DNA of 64,000 nt from CALLJL01 sp964627255 (GTDB lineage Bacteria; Acidobacteriota; Aminicenantia; Aminicenantales; CALLJL01): positions 1-64,000 of the forward strand of contig CAZVIN010000073.1 in NCBI GenBank assembly GCA_964627255.1. Reading direction: 5' to 3'. This document shows, in pieces, positions 15,142-22,059 of the stretch. The position numbers and the translations under genes were made by a program. The notes under the pieces are model-generated. The model made no database searches. It worked only from the letters and a program-made list of their open reading frames with translations, and was not told the origin of the DNA. Numbering within the stretch: the stretch's first letter is position 1; each line of letters opens with the position of its first letter.

Positions 15142-17199
15142 CTATTTTTTCCCGCCCTCTTTCTTCTGCAGAGCTGATTTGAGCTTTTCAGCGAACAAGC
15201 TAAAAGCCGGCTTTTCGCTGAGTAAGGGCGGCTTGGCTTCTTCAGCTGGTTTAGGTTGAGCCTGAGTTTCGGGGCTCGCTTCTTCAGCCAGAACTTCTTC
15301 CTTAGCCTTGATGGCGATAAGAGCTTCCTGCTCTGACTCTTCGATTTCTATCTTTTCCTCGATCACTTTGCGTTCGCTCTTGCGGGCACGAGGCAGTTTT
15401 TCTGCTTCAGGCTTAGGCTTCGGTTTTTTAACCGGCTTTTCTTTCGAGGGAGCAGGAGGAACAATCGGCACTCGCGGATAAGATTCCAATTCGGCTTCAT
15501 CAGGAGTGATTACTTCTGCGGCTTCGGCCACCACTGTTTCTACTTCCATCTCTTGAGGTTGTGGGGAGACGCCTTCTTCCGGCCTAAGCAAAGCTGACTC
15601 GGCGGCCTCCGCCGCAACCGGTGGCATAAGGATGACTTCGGCGGCGGCCGCAATTGGCTCCCGGTAGATAAAAAGGCCCTTGCCTTTTTCAGAGCTAAAA
15701 AACTCTGGGCTGTTCAACAAGACTGTTTCTACATCTTCGGGCGTGGTGGCTCTCAGGATATCGACGAGGTGGTAGGCGCGCAGGTAATGAAGCGAGAAGG
15801 TCACCCGACCCTCTCCGAAGTTCTTAAAAATCAAAGTGAGGAGGCCGTGCAAATCAAGCTCTTCGCGCTGAGAGTAAAAAGAAAAAAGTTTATTCAGAGT
15901 CTCCCTTTCCAGGTAGAGGATTTTATTGGGCGCCGAGAGGGTTGACCATTCTTCGCCTTGGTCGAAGAAACGGTCGGCAGCTGGGTCATAAGCTAACTTA
16001 ATAGCCGCAATCCTCTTTTTCCCCTTTTTAATCCAGAAGTGGAAATGCTCCGGCCCCTTTTTTTCTATAGTGATACTTGTCCCTTGGGCAATGGCATGTT
16101 CTTCAAAATAGGCCTTAAACCCGAGGAAAAAACTCCCTTGGGGATAAAAGTAAGCCGTAAAGCTTTGCCCTTCTTCGGGGTCGGTAAACAAAAATTCTCG
16201 GGAAGCGGCCAATTCTTTTTGAAGGCTGCGGGGTATTTTCACTGCTCCGGATAAAATTTCTCTCCAAGTAAGATAACTCTTGAAAGGGAAAGAATGGCAC
16301 AGGCTGAGCTGGGGTCGCTCGGTTACCTGAAGCGGCGGAAGTTTTATCGGAGGTGAAGCAATCGGCAGGCCTTCCAGCCAGGAATTGAGGATATTTTTAA
16401 GATGCCATTTCCCCCACCCTTCAACCGAGACTAAAATAAAGTCTTTCTTGTACTTTTTATCTAAAAGATAATTAAGGCAAAGACAATGCAGCTCGAAAAG
16501 AGACTGGCCGGGTTCGAGGGGGAAGAAGCGGCGGATTAGTTCTTCAGTCGAAGCTGATTTTTTTGTTTCCTGGAGATAATTTTCCATTTCTTTAACTTTG
16601 TCTTCAGATATTTCGACTTGATTCGCCACCAATTGCCAGCGGTCATTCCAGGAGAAAAATTTAGGCGATTTAACCAGCACTGCCCGCAAATTACGGCTGA
16701 TTGTTTTGAGGTCGCGCTCAGTTATAGGCAGGGTGGTCTGGCGAGGGTCTTCATAGGGGCTGAGCCTTTCGGGCATCTTACCCAAGCCATCGGTGTTCGA
16801 GGGCAAGAGCACCGGCGCATTTTTCTTTTTCATGTAATCAATATATTTTCGGAAAGGACCCCCTCCAGTGTAGTCAACCTCTAAGATCTCGCAATTATAG
16901 TTAGGGTAATAAGTTTTTTTAATGACCTTAAGGACGACTGCTCCCTGAAAATACTCTGTCTGTTTGCTGCCCGTAGTTAAGGGTTCATCGTATTCTTTAT
17001 AAATTAGGTCGCCCACTTCATAGCGACAGGCAGGGTCATACTTGAGGACAGCCTGCTCTCTCTGGTCAGCGGTTTTCAGGAAAGCCAGCCTCTCCGTCAG
17101 TTCAGTAATGGAGAAAGGTTTTTTTTCTCGCTCGAGTTCCTTCTCTAAAAAGAGAAGGTCTGAATCTTGGACTTCAGTGGTAAAACCTTGATTAGCCAT
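15142..17199 (-). CDS. Large modular protein, possible winged-helix and B3-like DNA-binding domains
   Basis: 685 residues, no signal peptide or membrane segment; I do not recognise a named family. Similar motifs recur: VLVKSPKFFSWNDRWQLV (174-191) and VLLNSPEFFSSEKGKGLF (493-510), both shaped like HARE-type winged helices. Residues 28-66 and 216-255 also look alike. Residues 320-392 (KIPRSLQKEL, then FLFTDPEEG, then FFLGFKAYFEEHAIAQGTSI) follow the pattern of B3-type DNA-binding pseudobarrels. Residues 535-660 are low-complexity Glu/Ala/Pro/Lys and probably disordered. It starts one base after the argF stop as the last gene of that operon. DNA binding is inference. Confidence 0.6.
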   Translation of the reverse strand: MANQGFTTEVQDSDLLFLEKELEREKKPFSITELTERLAFLKTADQREQAVLKYDPACRYEVGDLIYKEYDEPLTTGSKQTEYFQGAVVLKVIKKTYYPNYNCEILEVDYTGGGPFRKYIDYMKKKNAPVLLPSNTDGLGKMPERLSPYEDPRQTTLPITERDLKTISRNLRAVLVKSPKFFSWNDRWQLVANQVEISEDKVKEMENYLQETKKSASTEELIRRFFPLEPGQSLFELHCLCLNYLLDKKYKKDFILVSVEGWGKWHLKNILNSWLEGLPIASPPIKLPPLQVTERPQLSLCHSFPFKSYLTWREILSGAVKIPRSLQKELAASREFLFTDPEEGQSFTAYFYPQGSFFLGFKAYFEEHAIAQGTSITIEKKGPEHFHFWIKKGKKRIAAIKLAYDPAADRFFDQGEEWSTLSAPNKILYLERETLNKLFSFYSQREELDLHGLLTLIFKNFGEGRVTFSLHYLRAYHLVDILRATTPEDVETVLLNSPEFFSSEKGKGLFIYREPIAAAAEVILMPPVAAEAAESALLRPEEGVSPQPQEMEVETVVAEAAEVITPDEAELESYPRVPIVPPAPSKEKPVKKPKPKPEAEKLPRARKSERKVIEEKIEIEESEQEALIAIKAKEEVLAEEASPETQAQPKPAEEAKPPLLSEKPAFSLFAEKLKSALQKKEGGKK

Positions 17200-17200
17200 A

Positions 17201-18127
17201 TCAATCTTTCTTCTTTCCCATTAATAATAGCATAATCGCCTTCTGCACATGAAGCCTGTTTTCGGCCTGGTCATAAACGACTGATTGAGCCGAATCAATG
17301 ACTTCGCCGCTGACCTCTTCCCCGCGATGCGCGGGTAGACAATGCATAAAAAGTGCGTCTTTTTTGGCCTGAGCCATTAATTTACTATTAACCTGGTAAG
17401 GGGCGAAGATTTTTTTCCTTAACTCCCTCTCACTTTCTTGGCCCATCGAAGCCCAAACATCAGTATAAATGGCGTCTGCTTCCCTTACGGCTTCTTCAGG
17501 ATTGCTTGTCAGAAGAAGCGAGAACCCGGTTTCCCGTCCATCCTCTTGAGCCATAGAGACCACCTCCGGCTTTGGCTCGTATCCCGGGGGAGTAGCTACT
17601 GCTAAGGACATTCCCGCTTTGGCGGCCGCAAACATAAGGCTATGACAAACGTTATTTCCATCGCCGACGTAGGCCAGCTTGAGCTTAGCCAGGTCACCTT
17701 TTTTTTCTTTCAAGGTAAAAATATCAGCCATCGCCTGACAGGGATGGAGTAAATCCGAAAGACCGTTAATCACCGGACAACTAGCCGCTTCAGCCAGGTC
17801 AAGGATATTCTGGTGGGCAAAAGTCCGGATCATGATGCCATCAACCCAGCGCTCCAGATTTTTGCCGACGTCGTAGAAAGTCTCGCGGGTACCCACTTGA
17901 ATGTCAGCCGGAGCTAAATAAATGGCTTGGCCGCCCAACTCCAGCATGCCAACCTCAAAACTAACTCGGGTGCGGAGCGACGGTTTCTGGAAAATCATGG
18001 CCAGAATTTTATGCCTGAGGTGGAGACGGAAACGGTGGGGTGAGCGTTTCACCTCCCGGGTTAGATCCAAAATCTCGTGAAACTCATAGAGGCTTAAATC
18101 ATGAATGGAAATAAAATCCTCGACCAT
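17201..18127 (-). CDS. argF: Ornithine carbamoyltransferase
   Basis: Interconverts ornithine plus carbamoyl phosphate and citrulline. The 308 residues contain the carbamoyl-phosphate loop SLRTRVSFE (about 51-59), HPCQ near residue 130, the ornithine-type loop DVWASMGQE, and the HCLPAHRG motif with catalytic Cys near 265. The SMG loop marks it as the ornithine enzyme and not aspartate or YgeW-type carbamoyltransferase. AAGGAGAAGG precedes the ATG at 18127. Being next to carbamate kinase suggests a catabolic, ATP-forming direction; with no other arginine genes nearby, a biosynthetic role cannot be excluded. Confidence 0.94.
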   Translation of the reverse strand: MVEDFISIHDLSLYEFHEILDLTREVKRSPHRFRLHLRHKILAMIFQKPSLRTRVSFEVGMLELGGQAIYLAPADIQVGTRETFYDVGKNLERWVDGIMIRTFAHQNILDLAEAASCPVINGLSDLLHPCQAMADIFTLKEKKGDLAKLKLAYVGDGNNVCHSLMFAAAKAGMSLAVATPPGYEPKPEVVSMAQEDGRETGFSLLLTSNPEEAVREADAIYTDVWASMGQESERELRKKIFAPYQVNSKLMAQAKKDALFMHCLPAHRGEEVSGEVIDSAQSVVYDQAENRLHVQKAIMLLLMGKKKD

Positions 18128-18141
18128 CGCCTTCTCCTTTT

Positions 18142-19089
18142 TTATGTTGCCTTAATCCTGGTGCCAGCGCGGTTAATCAGCGCCGCCCGCAGGTAATTGG
18201 CGGAGGTGATTAGGACCTCCTCTCCGCCGCCCTCGATGTATTCAATGGCGGCTTGGATTTTTGGTCCCATAGAACCAGCCGGAAATTGTCCCGCTTCAAG
18301 ATAAGCTCGTGCCTCCGCAACTGTCATTAACTCGATGGGCTGCTGGTCAGGTTGACCAAAGTTAAGATAAACCCGGTCGATACTGGTCAAAATAATGAAG
18401 AGGTCAGCCTTAATTTCTCGGGCCAAAAGGCTGGCCGCAAAATCTTTATCGATAACCGCCTCGACTCCCTTAAAGAGGCCATTGCCGTTAATTATAACGG
18501 GGATACCCCCCCCGCCGGCCGCAATCACGATGCGGCCCGAGTTAACCAGGTCCCGGATGATCCCCTTCGGCATCACATCAATAGGACGAGGCGATGGGAC
18601 AACTTTGCGCCAGCCTCGGCCCGCGTCCTCGACCATGGTCCATTTTTTTGACCGGACTAAGGTTTGAGCGCGATATTTAGTATAGAAGGGACCAATGGGC
18701 TTAGTCGGGTTAGAAAAAGCTGGGTCTTCTCGGTCGACGACTACCTGGGTGACGAGCGTGGCGACTTCTTTGTCAATAGACGCTCGCCGCAGTTCGTTCA
18801 CCAGGGCTTTCTCCAGCATAAAACCCATACTGCCTTCGGTCATGGCGTCGCAAACTTCCAGGCTAAAAGGGGGGATTTTGTTAACCGCTTCCTCCATCTG
18901 GATGAGGAGGTTGCCGACCTGAGGCCCATTGCCGTGGACAACGATGAGCTCATAGCCTTTGCGGACGATTTGAATCATCAGCCGGGCTGCCTTCTGAGCG
19001 TTGCGCATCTGTTCTTCCTGCAACCCGCGCTGGTTCTCGGGAAGAATGGCATTGCCACCAAAGGCGATAAGGGCAATCCGGCGCTTCAT
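18142..19089 (-). CDS. arcC: Carbamate kinase
   Basis: Transfers phosphate from carbamoyl phosphate to ADP, releasing ATP and carbamate. 315 residues of the amino-acid-kinase fold: FGGNAI near residue 10, VHGNGPQVGN near 51-60, AAGGGGIPV near 192, a conserved KDFAASLLA and a C-terminal GSMGPKIQAA. The ATG at 19089 shares one base with the preceding gene's TAA (TAATG), so translation is coupled. Carbamate kinase, ornithine carbamoyltransferase and the upstream P-loop protein form one transcription unit. No arginine deiminase lies in the window, so the citrulline source is unknown. Confidence 0.94.
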   Translation of the reverse strand: MKRRIALIAFGGNAILPENQRGLQEEQMRNAQKAARLMIQIVRKGYELIVVHGNGPQVGNLLIQMEEAVNKIPPFSLEVCDAMTEGSMGFMLEKALVNELRRASIDKEVATLVTQVVVDREDPAFSNPTKPIGPFYTKYRAQTLVRSKKWTMVEDAGRGWRKVVPSPRPIDVMPKGIIRDLVNSGRIVIAAGGGGIPVIINGNGLFKGVEAVIDKDFAASLLAREIKADLFIILTSIDRVYLNFGQPDQQPIELMTVAEARAYLEAGQFPAGSMGPKIQAAIEYIEGGGEEVLITSANYLRAALINRAGTRIKAT

Positions 19090-20393
19090 TAGAACCTCGC
19101 CAACACCTCTTTTAAATTAGGTGAGCCAATTTCTTCCAGCTCGTAAATAACACGGAGTATTTTTTTATCGCTCTTGATGACTCGGTTGAGGTCGATGGGT
19201 GTCGCGCTGACAACCAGGTCGCAATCCGCCTGGTTGATGGTTTCTTCCAGTTCAGCTATCTGTTCCTGGCCATAACCCATGGCTGGAAGGACGCGGTCCA
19301 AATGATGGTACTTAGCAAAGGTCTCTTTAATACTGCCAACGGCAAAGGGCCTGGGGTCAATTATCAGCGAGGCGCCGTGCAGGTTAGCGGCCACGACACC
19401 GGCGCCAAAGGTCATTTCGCCATGGGTGAGCGTTGGACCGTCTTCGATAACTAAGACTCTTTTTCCGGCGATTAGCGAACCGTCAGGGACGGTAATTTTA
19501 GAGTTAGCGCGAATGACCACTGCCTGCGGGTTAACAGTCTTAATGTTTTCTAATAAAATATTTACTTTTTCTATCGGAGCAGTGTCCATTTTATTAATCA
19601 CTAAAACCTGGCCGCGGCGGAGATTAGTTTCTCCCGGATGATAGCGAAGCTCATGGCCAGCGCGGTGAGGGTCCAGAACAACAATCTCTAAGTTAGACCG
19701 GTAGAAGGAGAAGTCGTTATTCCCTCCATCCCAGAGAATAATATCGGCTTCCTTCTCTGCCTCCGCGAGGATAGCGCCATAATCTACGCCCGCGTAAACC
19801 ACTATTCCCTGCTTTATATGGGGTTCATATTCTTCTCTTTCCTCGATGGTGCATTCATGGCGGTCCATATCTTCATAGGTGGCGAATCGTTGGACTCGCT
19901 GTCGGGCTAAATCACCGTAGGGCATCGGATGACGAATAACCACCACTCGCCGGCCCTTTTCTTTAAGCAGCAGGGCAATTTTCCGGCTGGTCTGGCTCTT
20001 ACCCGAGCCGGTGCGGACAGCACAGACTGATATAACAGGTACTTTAGCCTCGAGCATTGTTTCTTCAGGGCCGAGGAGCGAAAAACTGGCCCCGGCAGCC
20101 ATGGCGATTGAGGCACGGTGCATCACATATTCGTGGGAGACGTCGCTATAAGCAAAAATAACTTCTTGGACGTTATATTTTCGGATGAGTTCCGGCAAAG
20201 CCTCTTCCGCATAGATCGGGATGCCTTCTGGATAAAGAGGCCCTGCCAAGGAGGAGGGGTAAACTCGGCCCTCTATATCTGGTATCTGGGTAGCAGTGAA
20301 GGCCACTACTTTATACGCGGGATTGTGGCGGAAGAAAACATTGAAATTATGAAAATCTCGACCTGCAGCTCCCATAATAATTACCTGGCGCAT
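19089..20393 (-). CDS. P-loop protein of the cyclic 2,3-diphosphoglycerate-synthetase-like family (COG2403)
   Basis: 434 residues. Residues 1-120 form a Rossmann-like domain (QVIIMGAAGRDFHNFNVFF at the N-terminus). A nucleoside-triphosphate-binding domain follows, with the unusual P-loop VRTGSGKSQTSRKI and a guanine-type NKMD motif near 260. Family members are called predicted GTPases or cPGS-like; their cellular reaction is not established as far as I know. Linkage to carbamate kinase and a carbamoyltransferase suggests a role in carbamoyl-phosphate metabolism (inference). ATG at 20393 is preferred over TTG at 20396 because AGGAGAAG lies 7 bases upstream. Confidence 0.8.
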   Translation of the reverse strand: MRQVIIMGAAGRDFHNFNVFFRHNPAYKVVAFTATQIPDIEGRVYPSSLAGPLYPEGIPIYAEEALPELIRKYNVQEVIFAYSDVSHEYVMHRASIAMAAGASFSLLGPEETMLEAKVPVISVCAVRTGSGKSQTSRKIALLLKEKGRRVVVIRHPMPYGDLARQRVQRFATYEDMDRHECTIEEREEYEPHIKQGIVVYAGVDYGAILAEAEKEADIILWDGGNNDFSFYRSNLEIVVLDPHRAGHELRYHPGETNLRRGQVLVINKMDTAPIEKVNILLENIKTVNPQAVVIRANSKITVPDGSLIAGKRVLVIEDGPTLTHGEMTFGAGVVAANLHGASLIIDPRPFAVGSIKETFAKYHHLDRVLPAMGYGQEQIAELEETINQADCDLVVSATPIDLNRVIKSDKKILRVIYELEEIGSPNLKEVLARF

Positions 20394-20431
20394 CAAAAAA
20401 CTTCTCCTTTTCTGATAAAACTAAATATAAT

Positions 20432-20448
20432 TTTCCCTTATAGGGAAA
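20432..20448. promoter_or_regulatory. 17-bp inverted repeat at the operon start, candidate operator
   Basis: TTTCCCT and AGGGAAA arms of 7 bases flank TAT. The repeat lies 7-23 bases downstream of the -10 hexamer on the minus strand, covering the predicted transcription start. The core TCCCT-AGGGA resembles the palindrome in the guaA promoter, though the centre is 3 bases here and 4 there. Confidence 0.5.
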
Positions 20449-20454
20449 TAGGAT

Positions 20455-20483
20455 AGTATAGTATACCTTGCCCCTGGCTTCAA
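20455..20483 (-). promoter_or_regulatory. Promoter of the COG2403-arcC-argF operon
   Basis: Read on the minus strand: TTGAAG (20483-20478), a spacer of exactly 17 bases, and TATACT (20460-20455). The hexamers match the sigma-70 consensus at 4/6 and 5/6. The leader to the ATG is about 55 bases and carries the inverted repeat and a good ribosome site. Confidence 0.6.
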
Positions 20484-20976
20484 GGCTACGAGCCTGAACG
20501 CAACCAGCCAAACATTAAGGGTGTCAGAATGGGTGGCCAGAAGGCGGCCTTACCCAGAATGCAGCAGAAAGGGGCTGACCGCCTCCCGCGGCCAGAAAAA
20601 CCAGTGGGTTACCAAGCCGCTACGGGCCCTCATGATGCCATAGAGACCAGCTCTTGAGCGAAGGCGGAGGCATTATTGCCACACCTCCTTAGAATGGCCT
20701 GTTTTTTGTCTAAGGGTCCGGCCCAGGCCATTTTGCTTCCCTCGGGTGGCCAATTGAGGTTAGCGATTTTGGTGCCCATTAAGGAGCGATAATCTTTGCT
20801 GGCCATAAGGACATTCCAAGGTTCTTCCGTCTCCATGCGGATTTTTTAGTTAAAGGAGCGGTGCATCAAGCTGGTCAGAACAACTCGCTAAATTGAGGTT
20901 GATTGTGGCTTCTGGGAAAGCCTAACCGTCAGAAGCTGAGAAAAAGGGAAATTTTAGCTATTTTCCTGGCGCCCAG
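20484..20976. other. Non-coding gap of about 490 bases
   Basis: I see no supported gene here. One minus-strand frame of 68 codons (20630-20836) has no ribosome site and an unconvincing composition. Two hairpins are visible: GGGTGGCC paired with GGCC plus ACCC around 20531-20555, and GCTTCTG (20908-20914) paired with CAGAAGC (20930-20936) over a 15-base loop. Neither has the T-run of a terminator. The stretch could hold an unrecognised RNA. Confidence 0.4.
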
Positions 20977-21132
20977 CTACGATTCCTCTTCCGCTTCTTT
21001 TTTCCAGGTTTTGTCTTTGCGGTCATAGCCCTTTTTCCCCTTTCGGGTGGAATGGGGATGGGAGGGGGGCGGAAGAGGGCGCCTAACTTTTAGCCAGGCT
21101 GGCTTCTGGCGGCGGTCTATCCGATGCGGCAT
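20977..21132 (-). CDS. Small charged protein next to the phosphodiesterase gene
   Basis: A 51-codon gene, MPHRIDRRQKPAWLKVRRPL at the N-terminus, then a Pro/His stretch, then KGKKGYDRKDKTW and an acidic tail EAEEES. It is preceded by AGGGGGAG nine bases before the ATG and starts 15 bases after the phosphodiesterase stop, so the two form an operon. Basic N-terminal and middle parts with an acidic tail suggest RNA or ribosome association (inference). I cannot name a family. The good ribosome site and operon position argue for a real gene. Confidence 0.55.
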   Translation of the reverse strand: MPHRIDRRQKPAWLKVRRPLPPPSHPHSTRKGKKGYDRKDKTWKKEAEEES

Positions 21133-21147
21133 GAAGACAATCTCCCC

Positions 21148-21630
21148 CTAAATATTAATAATATCAGCCTCCAGGCGAGCCGGGTCCAGAAGAACAACAG
21201 TGCTCCTGCCTGTCAACCAGCCTCCTGTTTCTCCTGGATTGATTACTAATGTTTGGCCGACGAGGCGAATCTCCGGCCGATGGGTATGGCCGTAGATAAT
21301 GATATCATAACGGCCGCTCTGGGCGAGCGATTCGACCTCATAATGAAGATGGGTAAGGAGGAAGCGAACCTCATTCTCTGCCCAGATGAGCGGCGGCTGT
21401 CTTATTTCGCCATAGACCCGAATCGCTTCTTCCAGCCCGAGCTTTTCGCCGTCGCAGTTGCCAAAAACGGCTTTTACCGGCAGGTCGAGGGAACTTAATT
21501 CTCGAGCGGCAAAGGGCGCGACGAAATCACCAGCATGGATAACCAGGCGGCAGTTAGCCTCCTTGAATAAGGAAACAGCTCGCCTTACAGCCAGAAGATT
21601 ATCATGGCTATCCGCCATAATGCCTATCAT
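21148..21630 (-). CDS. YfcE/MJ0936-type metallophosphoesterase
   Basis: 160 residues with the complete calcineurin-like metal-binding set: ADSHDN (about 6-11), HAGDF (about 36), GNCDG (about 58), LTHLH (about 92-96) and GHTHRPEI (about 114). Family members cleave phosphodiesters such as 2',3'-cAMP or bis-p-nitrophenyl phosphate in vitro; the physiological substrate is generally unknown. No ribosome site precedes the ATG, but TATAAT lies 8 bases upstream. A 51-residue gene follows. Confidence 0.9.
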   Translation of the reverse strand: MIGIMADSHDNLLAVRRAVSLFKEANCRLVIHAGDFVAPFAARELSSLDLPVKAVFGNCDGEKLGLEEAIRVYGEIRQPPLIWAENEVRFLLTHLHYEVESLAQSGRYDIIIYGHTHRPEIRLVGQTLVINPGETGGWLTGRSTVVLLDPARLEADIINI

Positions 21631-21638
21631 GAGGTTTT

Positions 21639-21644
21639 ATTATA
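21639..21644 (-). promoter_or_regulatory. -10 element (TATAAT) of the phosphodiesterase gene
   Basis: On the minus strand a perfect TATAAT lies 8 bases before the ATG at 21630, implying a leader of only 1-3 bases. A TTGGCA hexamer lies 20 bases upstream of it, a spacing longer than ideal, although TATAGT 5 bases further up gives 15. Confidence 0.45.
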
Positions 21645-21755
21645 CTATAATTGAATTGCGGGTTTGCCAAGCATATCTTCTTTTCCTTTCCGCCTTGCCG
21701 AATAAGCTTTAGACTTTTCCTTTGCGGCCGCATCTGGTCTCCAGTGGCCTTCCGC

Positions 21756-21785
21756 TTGACAGTTAAGAGGGGAATTCTTTAATAT
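21756..21785 (+). promoter_or_regulatory. Promoter of tRNA-Val
   Basis: A perfect TTGACA at 21756-21761 is followed, after 18 bases, by TAATAT at 21780-21785 within an AT-rich tract. Transcription would start about ten bases before the mature tRNA 5' end. Confidence 0.65.
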
Positions 21786-21802
21786 ATAAGGGCTAAAATT
21801 TT

Positions 21803-21874
21803 AGGCGCGTAGCTCAGTGGGAGAGCGCTTCCTTGACGCGGAAGAGGTCGTGGGTTCAATCCCCTCCGCGCCTA
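21803..21874 (+). tRNA. tRNA-Val(GAC)
   Basis: 72 nucleotides fold as a cloverleaf. The acceptor stem AGGCGCG/CGCGCCT pairs fully. The D stem is GCTC/GAGC. The anticodon stem CTTCC/GGAAG encloses the loop TTGACGC with anticodon GAC (reads GUC). The T arm GTGGG-TTCAATC-CCCTC has one mismatch. The 3' CCA is not encoded. Anticodon and stems identify valine. Confidence 0.93.
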
Positions 21875-22059
21875 TTAGCGAAGAAGTGAGAGACGAGTCT
21901 GAGGTATAGAACGATAAATAGACAAAAAGAACCTAGACTGCTTACCCGGCAAAATATCGTTCCGTGATTTAAAAATGGTCTGAAATCAAAGGAATGGTGT
22001 CCTTATTTATGATTATAAAGGGAAGCGAGTCCAGGATTAAGAATCTGGAGGCAGGGTAG

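Noticed and set aside
20630..20836. Minus-strand frame of 68 codons in the gap upstream of the COG2403 operon
   Set aside because: No ribosome site, no family resemblance, and the frame is short enough to arise by chance in this composition.
20908..20936. GCTTCTG/CAGAAGC hairpin considered as a terminator
   Set aside because: No T-run follows on either strand and the loop is long.
21875..22059. Leader of thrS considered as a T-box or attenuator
   Set aside because: I could not find the T-box consensus or a terminator/antiterminator pair; only a normal ribosome site is evident.
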